Origin: Tumebacillus amylolyticus
GTDB lineage: Bacteria; Bacillota; Bacilli; Tumebacillales; Tumebacillaceae
DNA length: 64,000 nucleotides
Direction: 5' to 3'
Assembly (NCBI RefSeq): GCF_016722965.1
Contig: NZ_JAEQNB010000008.1
Coordinates: 62,001 to 126,000, forward strand
Shown: positions 43,866 through 52,378 of the stretch, in pieces
How positions within the stretch are numbered: the stretch's first letter is position 1
Layout of the letters: the number at the start of each line of letters is the position of its first letter
Position numbers and translations under genes: made by a program
Notes under the pieces: model-generated
The model's database searches: none
The model's input: only the letters and a program-made list of their open reading frames with translations
Told to the model about the DNA's origin: nothing

Positions 43866-45047
43866 ATGAGTAGCTACAAAGTACGTTGGTTTAAGGACCT
43901 CGATCTGTTTTTGATCCTCGTGGTTCTCGCCCTCTGTGTAGCCAGTTTCCTGGCCATCTCCAGTGCGACGCACAGTGCGGATGGCGGCAGTAATTCTTAC
44001 GTGATCAAGCAATTGATCTGGTGTGTGGTCGGCTTTGGCGTCATGATCTGGCTGATTCGCACCGACTATCGAAGTTTGACCCGCTATGTGGAGATCGGGT
44101 ATTGGGTTTCCATCGTCCTGCTGATCGCCGTGTTTTTCTTTGCACCGATCAAGGGCGCGCATGGCTGGATCCCGCTCGGCGGGTTTGCGTTGCAGCCGTC
44201 CGAGTTTTTCAAAGTCGTGTTCATTCTCATGATGGCGAAGTATCTCGCCAACGAGCAAGAGGATGAGGAGGGACGCCGGGCCGACCCTGTGCGCAACTAC
44301 CTGTTCCTCGCGGTGTATGCCGTGCTCGCGATTGGCTTGATCGTCATCGAGCCTGACCTTGGGCAGACGATGATCCTCATGGCGATCGTCGGAACCGCGA
44401 TGTTCGTTCACTTGCCGCCACGAATCTTTTGGTCGATTGCGGCGGTGGCCGTCCTGGTTATCGGGCTCGTTGTCACGGCGATTTTTCTCTACCCGGATCA
44501 GTTCTTGACGTTCCTCGACGTGCTCGTTCACAAGGGAATTCTCGAACAGCATCAGTACGACCGCTTTGAGACGTTCATCTACCCGGAACGTGACCTCGGC
44601 GGACTCGGCTACCAAGTCTACCAAGCGAAAGTCGCGATTGGCTCCGGCCAGTTGTTCGGCAAGGGCCTCTACCAAGGCTCGCAGACGCAAGGGTCTTGGG
44701 TGCCGGAGCAGCAGACCGACTTCATCTTCACCGTCATCGGCGAAGAACTCGGTTTCGTCGGGTCTGTGGCGGTGATCTTCCTGTTCTTCCTCATGATCTA
44801 CCGCATCGTGGCAAACGGTTTGCAAGCCGGTGACCGCACGGGCATGTACATCTGTGCGATGGTCGGCGGGATGTTCACGTTGCAGATTTTTGAGAATATC
44901 GGGATGTCGTTGCAGTTGATGCCGATGACGGGCGTTACGCTGCCGTTCATCTCGTACGGCGGTTCGTCCGTTTTGACGAACTTCATCTTGATCGGCATCG
45001 TCCTGAACATCGGACTTCGACGTCGCAAGTTGAGTTTCGTTTCGTAA
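43866..45047 (+). CDS. rodA: FtsW/RodA/SpoVE (SEDS) family glycan polymerase
   Basis: A 393-residue, ten-span membrane protein of the SEDS family, which polymerises lipid II into peptidoglycan glycan strands with a partner class B PBP. Signature regions are GAHGWIPLGGFALQPSEFFK, EPDLGQTMIL (catalytic Asp region), IGSGQLFGKGLYQGSQTQG, VPEQQTDFIFTVIGEELGFVG and MTGVTLPFISYGGSSVL. The GAHGW and GSGQL variants fit RodA better than FtsW, but SpoVE-like roles cannot be excluded. AGGAG precedes the ATG. It is not part of the usual tatD-rnmV order in B. subtilis. Confidence 0.88.
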   Translation: MSSYKVRWFKDLDLFLILVVLALCVASFLAISSATHSADGGSNSYVIKQLIWCVVGFGVMIWLIRTDYRSLTRYVEIGYWVSIVLLIAVFFFAPIKGAHGWIPLGGFALQPSEFFKVVFILMMAKYLANEQEDEEGRRADPVRNYLFLAVYAVLAIGLIVIEPDLGQTMILMAIVGTAMFVHLPPRIFWSIAAVAVLVIGLVVTAIFLYPDQFLTFLDVLVHKGILEQHQYDRFETFIYPERDLGGLGYQVYQAKVAIGSGQLFGKGLYQGSQTQGSWVPEQQTDFIFTVIGEELGFVGSVAVIFLFFLMIYRIVANGLQAGDRTGMYICAMVGGMFTLQIFENIGMSLQLMPMTGVTLPFISYGGSSVLTNFILIGIVLNIGLRRRKLSFVS

Positions 45048-45067
45048 AAAACACCAGCAAGACACGC

Positions 45068-45102
45068 AAAGCGAGTGCCGGTCACGGTCCTCGCTTTTTT
45101 TC
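45068..45102 (+). terminator. Terminator of the RodA-like gene
   Basis: Stem AAGCGAG-TG-CCG/CGG-TC-CTCGCTT with loop GTCA and T-run. Confidence 0.75.
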
Positions 45103-45125
45103 CAAACATGAGGTGAAGGATTCTT

Positions 45126-45677
45126 ATGAAAATCAAGGAAGTGATCGTCGTCGAGGGGTACCACGACAAGCAGGCGATCGACGCGGCGGTGGAGGCGGAC
45201 TGTTTGTTGTCCAACGGCTCGGCTGTCAGCGAAACCTTCTTAAAACAAGTCGAGCGTGCGGCGAAGGAGCGCGGCGTCATCGTGTTCACCGACCCGGACC
45301 GACCGGGAGAGCGAATTCGACGGTTGGTGGCGCGTCGCGTGCCGGGGTGCAAGCACGCGTTTTTGCCGAAGCACGAGGCGCTGGCGAACGGCGACTTGGG
45401 CATTGAGAACGCGAAGCCGGAGTCGATTCGTCGGGCGCTTGAGAGTGTGCGCACCGATTGGAGCGGTTCGGAGCCGGAGTTCTCGTGGCAAGAGATGGTG
45501 GACTACGGATTGACCGCCCATGCGGATGCTTCGCGCCGACGGGAAGTGTTGGGGGAGAAGCTGGGCATCGGCTATGGCAATGCCAAAGCGATGTGGAAAA
45601 AACTCAACATGCTCGGTGTCTCCCGTGAGGAGTTCGAAGCGTGTTTCACCGAGATCAAGGAGGAGAGCACCCCATGA
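45126..45677 (+). CDS. rnmV: Ribonuclease M5
   Basis: A 183-residue Toprim-domain nuclease that matures 5S rRNA. The Toprim motifs VVEGYHDKQAI and VIVFTDPDRPGERIR are clear, and the C terminus has the helical GYGNAKAMWKKLNMLG segment. The stop overlaps rsmA by 4 bases, as in B. subtilis. Confidence 0.95.
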   Translation: MKIKEVIVVEGYHDKQAIDAAVEADCLLSNGSAVSETFLKQVERAAKERGVIVFTDPDRPGERIRRLVARRVPGCKHAFLPKHEALANGDLGIENAKPESIRRALESVRTDWSGSEPEFSWQEMVDYGLTAHADASRRREVLGEKLGIGYGNAKAMWKKLNMLGVSREEFEACFTEIKEESTP

Positions 45678-46543
45678 CGCAGAAACGACTCGTTTCGCCG
45701 TCCGTCACCCGCGATGTGGTGACCCGGCATGGATTCCAATTCAAGAAATCGCTTGGGCAGAACTTTCTGATCGACGGCAACATCCTCGACAAAATCGTCG
45801 AAGCTGCAGAACTCGATGAGAATGCCGGAGCATTGGAGATCGGCCCCGGCATCGGGACGCTGACCCAAGAACTGTGTGAAGAGGCGAAGCAAGTCGTCGC
45901 CGTGGAAAAAGACGGACGCTTGCTCGGCGTGTTGCGCGAGACGCTGTCCGAGTATGGCAATGTACATATCGAGCACAACGACGTGTTGGAAGCAGACTTG
46001 CACGCGATCTTCGCCGAGCACTTCTCGGAGACTTCGGAAGTGTCGGTCGTGGCGAATCTGCCGTATTACGTGACGACGCCGATCGTCATGAAGCTGTTGG
46101 AAGAGCGTCTGCCGCTGCGCAACATCGTGGTGATGGTGCAACGGGAAGTCGCGGATCGGATGGCGGCGAAACCGGGCGGCAAGGAGTACGGGACGCTGTC
46201 GATTGCTGTGCAGTATTGGACGGAGCCGTCGATTGTGACCCGCGTGCCGGAGTCGGCGTTCATGCCGGCCCCGAATGTCGAGTCCACGGTCATCAAGCTC
46301 AAAGTGCGCAAGGAACCGCCGGTGCAGGTGAAGGACGTCAACCTGTTCTTCCACCTCGTCAAAGCCTCGTTCGCGCAACGACGCAAGACCCTGCTCAACA
46401 ACCTGCAAAGCAACCTCCAACCCAAACGGGAAAAAGACGTCATCCTCGCCGCCCTCGACCGCGCGGGCATCGACCCCACCCGCCGTGGGGAAACGCTCTC
46501 GCTTGAGGAATACGCGAAGCTGGCGGATGAGTTGGTAAACTGA
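45674..46543 (+). CDS. rsmA: 16S rRNA (adenine(1518)-N6/adenine(1519)-N6)-dimethyltransferase
   Basis: A 289-residue KsgA-family enzyme that dimethylates two adenosines in the 16S 3' helix. FKKSLGQNFLID, the SAM motif ALEIGPGIGTLTQEL, VEKD, the catalytic VANLPYYVTTPI, and AFMPAPNVESTV are all intact. ATG 45674 overlaps the rnmV stop; an upstream ATG lies within rnmV. A terminator follows. Confidence 0.96.
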   Translation: MTQKRLVSPSVTRDVVTRHGFQFKKSLGQNFLIDGNILDKIVEAAELDENAGALEIGPGIGTLTQELCEEAKQVVAVEKDGRLLGVLRETLSEYGNVHIEHNDVLEADLHAIFAEHFSETSEVSVVANLPYYVTTPIVMKLLEERLPLRNIVVMVQREVADRMAAKPGGKEYGTLSIAVQYWTEPSIVTRVPESAFMPAPNVESTVIKLKVRKEPPVQVKDVNLFFHLVKASFAQRRKTLLNNLQSNLQPKREKDVILAALDRAGIDPTRRGETLSLEEYAKLADELVN

Positions 46544-46547
46544 ATGA

Positions 46548-46590
46548 AAACGCCATGCAGACCGTTCAGGATTTGCATGGCGTTTTTTTT
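46548..46590 (+). terminator. Terminator of rnmV-rsmA
   Basis: Stem AAACGCCATGCA/TGCATGGCGTTT with T-run. Confidence 0.85.
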
Positions 46591-46692
46591 GCTGGATTTG
46601 TGTATCTGGTAGACAGGTTGGAAGGAAATAATTCGGTGCAGATTGAATGTAGAGGGAAACGTTGACGGAATTCTCGATAGCCGGAGGTACTC

Positions 46693-47973
46693 ATGAAACT
46701 AGAAAAAGTAAGACTCCAAAACTTTCGAAGTTTTACGGATCAGGAATTCTCATTTGTTGCCGAATCGGGTCAGGTCAAACCCTTTACCGTTTTAGTAGGG
46801 GACAACGGGAAGGGCAAGACGACCGTTTTAGAGGGAATCGTGCGAGGTCTGGCTCCCATTTTTAAAGCGATGAACACGGAGGCAGGGGATAAGATAGATT
46901 TCATTAAGGAAGATATTCGAAATGATAAAAGATGGACCTCCGTAACGGTAGACACCATCATTCAGAATCGGCACTTCCAATGGAAAAATTCCAAACGAGA
47001 ATCCATTATGGTTCAGGACTGGCCCGGTTCTCCGGCCACCACGCAAAAAGAGGTCAAGGAATATCTCTCCGAGACTTTTTTCACGGAACGGCCGATTGAG
47101 GAAGTTCCACTGTTGCTGTATTACAGCATCTTGCGAATCGGGATTGAAGTACCGATGAAAAGCCGAAAAGTAAAAGAGAGCGGACCGTTGCAAGCCTTGA
47201 CGCATTGTTTGGATGTCAAAAGTGATTTCCGAAGGTTTTTCGAGTGGTTTAAGGCAGAAGAAGAGAGCGAGCTGCGTGAGCAAAGAGACCAAGGCCCCGA
47301 GTACCAATCAAGGTCTCTTACAGCGGTACGAACGGCGATTGGACGGATGATGACCAATTACCGAAACGTAAAAATAAAAGCCAACCCAGTTCGGATGGTA
47401 CTCGTTGATGACCAAGACCAGGAGCTGCGCGTGGAACAACTGAGCGGCGGGTACAAAGTGGTGTTTTCGATGGTGGCAGATATCGCGAGTCGTTTGGCGC
47501 AAGCAAACCCGCAGTTGGAAAATCCATTGGAAGGTCAGGCCCTGATCTTAATTGACGAGTTGGATTTGCACCTCCATCCCAAATGGCAGAAGCGAATTGC
47601 CCGAGACCTTCGCAACACGTTTCCCCACTGTCAATTCATCGTCTCTACGCATTCGGAGTCGATCGTTCAATCCCTGAGTGCGGACCAAGTGATCAATTTG
47701 GAGGACGTGGATCGTGAACGCTCAGGAGCCTTCAAAGGATGGTCGCTCTCCGAAATCCAAGAGTATGAGATGGGGGTCGAGTTCGCGAAAACGGAAGAGT
47801 ACGAGAATCTCAAAGTTGCGTTTGAAGAGGCTGTGGACGAAGAGGACGGCGAGCGGGCAAAAGAGTTGTACCGCAAGCTTCGAGAGATGATTCACCCTGC
47901 GAATGAACTGTTAGAATTGTTTCAGTTTCGATTGATTGGAATCGGGGTGGACATTCATGATCTTCTTGAATAG
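46693..47973 (+). CDS. AAA (ABC/OLD-like) ATPase, Septu PtuA-like
   Basis: A 426-residue SMC/ABC-type ATPase. It opens with the typical KLEKVRLQNFRSF, then Walker A VGDNGKGKTT (residues ~36-45), the signature QLSGGYK, Walker B LILIDELDLHLHP and the H-loop VSTHSE, with an ~200-residue insertion between Walker A and signature. The C-terminal ~80 residues are helical and acidic. The downstream HNH nuclease gene overlaps by 17 bases. That pairing and order match type I Septu anti-phage systems (PtuA-PtuB). GGAGG precedes the ATG. Lower GC than its neighbours suggests horizontal transfer. There is no reverse transcriptase upstream, so it is not a retron. Defence function is inferred. Confidence 0.82.
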   Translation: MKLEKVRLQNFRSFTDQEFSFVAESGQVKPFTVLVGDNGKGKTTVLEGIVRGLAPIFKAMNTEAGDKIDFIKEDIRNDKRWTSVTVDTIIQNRHFQWKNSKRESIMVQDWPGSPATTQKEVKEYLSETFFTERPIEEVPLLLYYSILRIGIEVPMKSRKVKESGPLQALTHCLDVKSDFRRFFEWFKAEEESELREQRDQGPEYQSRSLTAVRTAIGRMMTNYRNVKIKANPVRMVLVDDQDQELRVEQLSGGYKVVFSMVADIASRLAQANPQLENPLEGQALILIDELDLHLHPKWQKRIARDLRNTFPHCQFIVSTHSESIVQSLSADQVINLEDVDRERSGAFKGWSLSEIQEYEMGVEFAKTEEYENLKVAFEEAVDEEDGERAKELYRKLREMIHPANELLELFQFRLIGIGVDIHDLLE

Positions 47974-48742
47974 ATCTCCATCACCGTACAGACTCACCAA
48001 AAAAAGAAAGCGGGAACTGGTCAGGAAGTTTATTCAAGAGCGACGAGAGGTCTGGAAGTACACAGAAATAGGTGATTCTCTCAAACCTGCCCTGATCAAG
48101 TTGTCATCTGATAAGTGTGCCTACTGCGAGAGTAAGTTCGAGGGAGGAAGCTACATGGAACCTGACCATTTTTATACAAAAGAATGGTTTCCAACCTCAG
48201 TGGTTTCTTGGAAAAACTTTCTCCCTTCCTGTAAAAAATGCAATTCCAAGGCAGGCAAAGGCACGCATGACGTCAAGGCACTCCCGATCATCAACCCTTC
48301 GAAGCAGAAACCAAATGATCATCTGTCCTATGTGGCAAACACCTATATGATCAAAGGAGTCGATGGTCTAGGAAAACAAACGATCAAGGTTCTGAAACTG
48401 AACGATATGGAACGAATGATCAAAAAGAGAAAAAGCATTGTCGTGGAAATGAAACAGACCGTAGATGATGTTTTGGATGAGATGCGGGCAAGAGAAGCAG
48501 AACTTGCACAACAGAGCGCGGCCTATCAAGATAAAGTTCAACGACAAATGAACGGCTTGCTCGATAAAACATCAAAACTTTCCGCCTATTCCGCCGTATA
48601 TGCAACAGAACTTGTACATTTTTCGCCCTTCCAAGAAATCAGGGAAATGGGAATTCAATACGGTGTTTGGACGAAGGACATGCAAGCCAAGTATGACCAC
48701 GCAGAATCCATTCAATTTCCGATAGAAGCGAACCCCCTCTGA
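47957..48742 (+). CDS. HNH endonuclease, Septu PtuB-like
   Basis: A 261-residue nuclease. The HNH/zinc core is CAYCESKF...MEPDHFYTKEW...WKNFLPSCKKCNSKAG (residues ~55-105), with the metal-binding Asp-His, the Asn and two CxxC pairs. This resembles the HNH protein family found beside ATPases in Septu and Ptu-containing retrons. A coiled-coil-rich C-terminal half follows. ATG 47957 lies inside the ATPase gene, with GGGGTGG 6 bases upstream, implying coupled translation. In characterised Septu systems the ATPase and nuclease form one complex; here that is inference. Confidence 0.82.
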   Translation: MIFLNRSPSPYRLTKKRKRELVRKFIQERREVWKYTEIGDSLKPALIKLSSDKCAYCESKFEGGSYMEPDHFYTKEWFPTSVVSWKNFLPSCKKCNSKAGKGTHDVKALPIINPSKQKPNDHLSYVANTYMIKGVDGLGKQTIKVLKLNDMERMIKKRKSIVVEMKQTVDDVLDEMRAREAELAQQSAAYQDKVQRQMNGLLDKTSKLSAYSAVYATELVHFSPFQEIREMGIQYGVWTKDMQAKYDHAESIQFPIEANPL

Positions 48743-48775
48743 AAAGCCGCCAACCTGTCAGGTGGCTTTTTTTCG
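48743..48775 (+). terminator. Terminator of the ATPase/HNH operon
   Basis: Stem AAAAGCCGCC/GGTGGCTTTT with T-run, starting at the stop codon. Confidence 0.75.
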
Positions 48776-48826
48776 TTTATAATGAAGTCGTACTTATTTG
48801 ATAATTTCCAGCAGAGGTGACTTGCA

Positions 48827-49639
48827 ATGGCAACATTCCGTGACTACGCGCAACTGAGCAATTTCGTCTATACCGCAAATCTAAAAGACGCTCCACTAGG
48901 CCAGACCATCTCCGAATTAAAAAACACCCTCTCCGTCTGGCGGGACGGTGTCGACGTCGAAGTCGTGGGCGACTGGACCCTCGTCGCCACGCTGGACAAG
49001 CCGGTATCCGGCTTTTTCGGAGCTGCGTTTCAAAAAGGAACCGAGGTCGTCGTCGCCTACCGAGGCACGGAGCCCAATGTATTCGGAGACTGGATGGCGG
49101 ACGCCGCGTTCGGCTCTCGACTGCTGGAACGCATGAACCCGCAGATGAAAGACGCGCTCGACCTGTTCGCCACCGTCCAAGCCCAATTCCCGACCGCCAC
49201 CCTCACGATCACCGGCCACTCGCTGGGCGGCGGTCTGGCGCAAAAAGCAGCGATGACCTACGACATCCAAACCTACACGTTCAACGGCCCCGGCGCGATG
49301 CATGCCGCGACGTTTGACGAGCACATGAAATTCCTGCGCGGGGACTATGACCAATTGATCACGAACTACGTCCAGTCGGGCGACATCTTCGTCGGGGACA
49401 ACCGCATGCTCAAGCACGCAGGGCAAGTCATCCTGCTCAATCCGGGCCAACTGGGCGACTCGCTGGAGCAAATCGACAAGATCTTGCACTTCGCCTACCA
49501 CCCGATCGCCAACTTTGACGCCGACTGCTTGGACGACGGCTCTCTCAATCAGGCGCACGTCGACAAAGTACGTCTCGAAGACAAACCGGGCCTGCTCCGC
49601 GACACGGCAGACGCCCTCCTCAAAGCCCATTTAGGCTGA
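48827..49639 (+). CDS. Lipase class 3 family (Mbeg1-like) hydrolase
   Basis: A 270-residue alpha/beta-hydrolase. VVVAYRGTEPNVFGDWMADA (oxyanion region) and ITGHSLGGGLAQKAA with nucleophile Ser132 identify the lipase-3 family. A candidate Asp is in SGDIFVGDN and a His in FAYHP. There is no signal peptide, so it acts in the cytoplasm or leaves by another route; related domains occur in effector-like and phage-related proteins. Its position directly after the Septu-like pair may or may not be meaningful. Confidence 0.82.
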   Translation: MATFRDYAQLSNFVYTANLKDAPLGQTISELKNTLSVWRDGVDVEVVGDWTLVATLDKPVSGFFGAAFQKGTEVVVAYRGTEPNVFGDWMADAAFGSRLLERMNPQMKDALDLFATVQAQFPTATLTITGHSLGGGLAQKAAMTYDIQTYTFNGPGAMHAATFDEHMKFLRGDYDQLITNYVQSGDIFVGDNRMLKHAGQVILLNPGQLGDSLEQIDKILHFAYHPIANFDADCLDDGSLNQAHVDKVRLEDKPGLLRDTADALLKAHLG

Positions 49640-49696
49640 CAACCTACATGATTCGATCACCGTCCGAATACACTACTGGCAAAGGGTGGTGATCTC

Positions 49697-50182
49697 ATGG
49701 ACTTTGTCAACCCGACCCGAGGCAATCTCTCGCTCCCTCTCGTTGTGCGCGACATGTTGGATTTTATCGGAGAAGCGCCGGAGAGTGAGTACCGCATCAT
49801 CATCGGCTCCGACTCGCAAAACAAAGAATCTCGCCACCGAACAACGTTCGTGACGGCGATCATCGTCCACCGTATCGGCAAAGGAGCCCGCTACTACTTC
49901 CACCGCCGCTCCCGTCCCCTGATCAAAAACATGCGCCAACGCATCTTCACCGAAGCGTCTCTGTCGCTCCTCGTCTGCGGCGAACTGCGCGAACAACTCG
50001 CACTGCTCAACCGCGAGCAGAAGCGCAACCTCGAAGTTCATCTCGATGTCGGTCGCAACGGAGCCACCCAAGCCTTGATCAAAGAACTGACGAGCTGGGT
50101 CGAAGGCAGCGGCTATGAAGCCAAGATCAAACCGGACTCCTATGTCGCTTCCAAAGTGGCAGACCGATACACACGAGTCTAA
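49697..50182 (+). CDS. ykuK: YkuK family RNase H-like protein (DUF458)
   Basis: A 161-residue soluble protein recognised as YkuK. The first strand IIIGSDSQNKESRHRTTFVTAI resembles the RNase H-like fold (acidic strand followed by a hairpin), and LEVHLDVGRNGATQALIKEL supplies the second acidic strand. Function in vivo is unknown. GGGTGGTGA precedes the ATG. A terminator follows. Confidence 0.8.
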   Translation: MDFVNPTRGNLSLPLVVRDMLDFIGEAPESEYRIIIGSDSQNKESRHRTTFVTAIIVHRIGKGARYYFHRRSRPLIKNMRQRIFTEASLSLLVCGELREQLALLNREQKRNLEVHLDVGRNGATQALIKELTSWVEGSGYEAKIKPDSYVASKVADRYTRV

Positions 50183-50213
50183 AAGAGCACCCCGCCGGGT
50201 GCTTTTTTCCTGT
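50183..50213 (+). terminator. Terminator of ykuK
   Basis: Stem AAGAGCACCC/GGGTGCTTTT with loop CGCC and T-run. Confidence 0.72.
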
Positions 50214-50270
50214 GTTCTCGGTTATACTGATTGTTAGAAAATAGTGAAAACAGTCAGAGGAGGCACTTCT

Positions 50271-50945
50271 TTGGGTACGACCGTTGTAGATACATATGAG
50301 CAGGCGTGCGACAAAATTCGCGAGATCGGCATCCTCCCGATGTCCTCGTTCATCCCCGAACATCCCTCGCTTGAATCGAGTACGCACAAGGACGCATGGC
50401 ACACAGGCGCCGACACCGACCCCTGGCTTTGGCGGGACCGTGTAGCGGGCGACGGCGTGGCGGCGTACGGACGCTTTTTCAAAAAAAAGCCGATCCTCGT
50501 CTCCCTCGAACTGTTCCCGTACTTGCAAGCGATTCTGCGTGACGAGCAAGGCGTGGAGGAGCGCTATGAGGACGGCAAGCTCTCCCACGCGGCGAAACGC
50601 GTCTACGAAGTCGTGGAAGCAAACGGCGGCATCGACACCAAAGCCCTGCGCCGGGACGTCGGGATGCAGGACAAAGACTCCAAGAACGACTACGACAAAG
50701 CCCTGATCGAACTCCAAGAGACCGGCGACCTCGTCATCGCGGGCATCTCCGACCGCCTCAACGACCAAGGCCAGAAAAGCGGCTGGAACTCCACCTGCTT
50801 CGAACTTTCCGACCGCTGGTTGGAGCAAAAAGGGTCTCAAGCGCTGACCCTCTCCCGCGAGGAAGCCAAGACGCATCTCTTCGCACATCTGGAGAAGATC
50901 TGCTCGGAACCGGCACTCACGTACTTCCGCAAACTGTTCAAGTAA
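50271..50945 (+). CDS. AlkZ-like winged-helix protein, putative
   Basis: A 224-residue soluble protein. The N-terminal part (ACDKIREIGILPMSSFIPEHPSLES, WLWRDRVAGDGVAAYGRFF) and a middle winged-helix-like part (KRVYEVVEANGGIDTKALRRDVG...ALIELQETGDLVIAG) resemble proteins annotated as AlkZ-related; true AlkZ is a DNA glycosylase for interstrand crosslinks. It is shorter than AlkZ, and no catalytic QxQ motif is obvious, so glycosylase activity is doubtful. The TTG start at 50271 is preferred because AGAGGAGG lies 7 bases upstream; a GTG at 50244 lies before this site. Bounded by terminators. Confidence 0.6.
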   Translation: MGTTVVDTYEQACDKIREIGILPMSSFIPEHPSLESSTHKDAWHTGADTDPWLWRDRVAGDGVAAYGRFFKKKPILVSLELFPYLQAILRDEQGVEERYEDGKLSHAAKRVYEVVEANGGIDTKALRRDVGMQDKDSKNDYDKALIELQETGDLVIAGISDRLNDQGQKSGWNSTCFELSDRWLEQKGSQALTLSREEAKTHLFAHLEKICSEPALTYFRKLFK

Positions 50946-50949
50946 GCAA

Positions 50950-50990
50950 AAAAAGCTCCTCGGGCCAGGGAACCCGGGGAGCTTTTTTTG
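50950..50990. terminator. Bidirectional terminator
   Basis: Stem AAAGCTCCTCGGG/CCCGGGGAGCTTT between convergent genes, with A- and T-runs. Confidence 0.82.
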
Positions 50991-51026
50991 TAGTGGCGTG
51001 TAGTGGAGGGGGGAAGTTTGTGGTTC

Positions 51027-52235
51027 TTAGAGTCCTTCTGCCGCAGTCTCAGCATCCACGCCGAACGTGAAGGCTTGTCTCAGCGCTTCCACTTCGTAGA
51101 GGTCGGCACCGCGCTTGGCGAACAGCGACTGCGCGACGGCGAGTTTGTTGGAAAGTTTCGCGTAGTCGGAGCCTTCTTCGGTGTGGAGACCGAGGAGGGT
51201 GGCGTTTTGCTCAAGAAGTGCTTGCAGGTCTGCGGGCGTCACGGTGTTCATGATCGCAGTGATGGCGTTTCGGACGGCTTCTTGCTGTGCGTGGATGGCT
51301 TCGATGTTTTTCTCTGCTTGGACGGCGGTGTCGAATGATTTTTTGATTTCTGCAGCGTCTCCGAACCCGGTTGCACGAGCGTTAAGCATCGTGTTGGCGA
51401 CCGCCGCTTTGTCGGTGAGCGCCATGTAGTCGGAGCTTTGCGACATGTCCAAGTTGAGCACGGCTGCATTGCCTTCCAGTGCAGTTTGCAATTGATCGGC
51501 GTTGAACGCATTGTTGATCTCGTTGACGGAGGACTGAATGCTGGCTTGCGAAACCGGGTCTGGAGTCGGGGCAGGCGTCGGTTCCGGGGTAGAACCGCCG
51601 CCTTGCTGCTGCAAGCCCATCACAGCGACTGCGGTCACCGCGACTTCTTCGCGAGTGGCCGGTTTTTGCGGATCGAAGTTGGTGCCGTCCGCTTTCACCA
51701 GCCCGAGGTCGAGTGCGACTTGCACGTAGTCTTTCGCCCAGTCGCTGATGAAATCTTTGTCACCGACCGTCAGATTGGCACCCTTGCCGGAGATGTCGGT
51801 TTGCGTTTTGCCTGCCGCACGAACGGCGAGAGAGGCCAGTTCTTCGCGGGTGATGTTGTCGCCCGGACGGAACGACCCGTTGGCGTCTCCCACCAGCAGT
51901 CCGCGCGTTTTCATCGTTTCAATATAGCCATGCGCCCACTCCGCACTGGTCACATCTGTATAGGAACTCGGTGCATCGCTCATCGGAGCCGCCCCCAACA
52001 CGCGCGTGAACACCGCCGCCATCTCTTCACGAGAAATGAAATCCAACGGGCGGAAAGCTCCATCAGGATCTCCGGCGAACAACCCGGCCGTCTGCGCTTG
52101 CGCAATGGCGTTTTGCGCCCACGAATCGGCCGTCCCAAGGTCGGTAAACGGCGTCGCCGCCGAAGCGAGACTCGGCACCGCCATCGTGGACAACATCATC
52201 GTGGCGATCCACATCGTACCCATGCGTTTTTTCAT
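51027..52235 (-). CDS. S-layer-homology (SLH) domain surface protein
   Basis: A 402-residue exported protein. A signal peptide (residues 1-27, cut near ASA) is followed by three SLH domains (about 28-85, 90-145 and 150-210; motifs GDPDGAFRPLDFISREEMA, GDANGSFRPGDNITREELA, FDPQKPATREEVA). These anchor proteins to pyruvylated cell-wall polymer. A Pro/Thr linker (TPEPTPAPTPDP) leads to a helical domain of ~180 residues with two related halves (QLQTALEGNAAVLNLDMSQSSDY and DLQALLEQNATLLGLHTEEGSDY). ATG 52235 is chosen because GGGAGAG is 8 bases upstream; the frame extends to a TTG at 52241. Function of the C-terminal domain is unknown. Confidence 0.9.
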   Translation of the reverse strand: MKKRMGTMWIATMMLSTMAVPSLASAATPFTDLGTADSWAQNAIAQAQTAGLFAGDPDGAFRPLDFISREEMAAVFTRVLGAAPMSDAPSSYTDVTSAEWAHGYIETMKTRGLLVGDANGSFRPGDNITREELASLAVRAAGKTQTDISGKGANLTVGDKDFISDWAKDYVQVALDLGLVKADGTNFDPQKPATREEVAVTAVAVMGLQQQGGGSTPEPTPAPTPDPVSQASIQSSVNEINNAFNADQLQTALEGNAAVLNLDMSQSSDYMALTDKAAVANTMLNARATGFGDAAEIKKSFDTAVQAEKNIEAIHAQQEAVRNAITAIMNTVTPADLQALLEQNATLLGLHTEEGSDYAKLSNKLAVAQSLFAKRGADLYEVEALRQAFTFGVDAETAAEGL

Positions 52236-52327
52236 CTGCAATCTCTCCCGGTCTATGTAGTGGTTACAAGATTCATTCTAGCGGGAAGATATGGAAATCA
52301 GGAGAAAAAATCATGGAAATTCTATGT

Positions 52328-52372
52328 AAAAAAGAACTAGACCTCGCTGCGGGTCTAGTTCTTTTTTCTTAC
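52328..52372 (-). terminator. Terminator of the lipoprotein gene
   Basis: Stem AAGAACTAGACCC/GGGTCTAGTTCTT; on the minus strand it lies just after the lipoprotein stop. Confidence 0.75.
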
Positions 52373-52378
52373 ATCGTT

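Noticed and set aside
46693-48742. Retron carrying a PtuAB effector
   Set aside because: No reverse transcriptase gene and no room for an msr-msd RNA in the ~100 bases before the ATPase gene.
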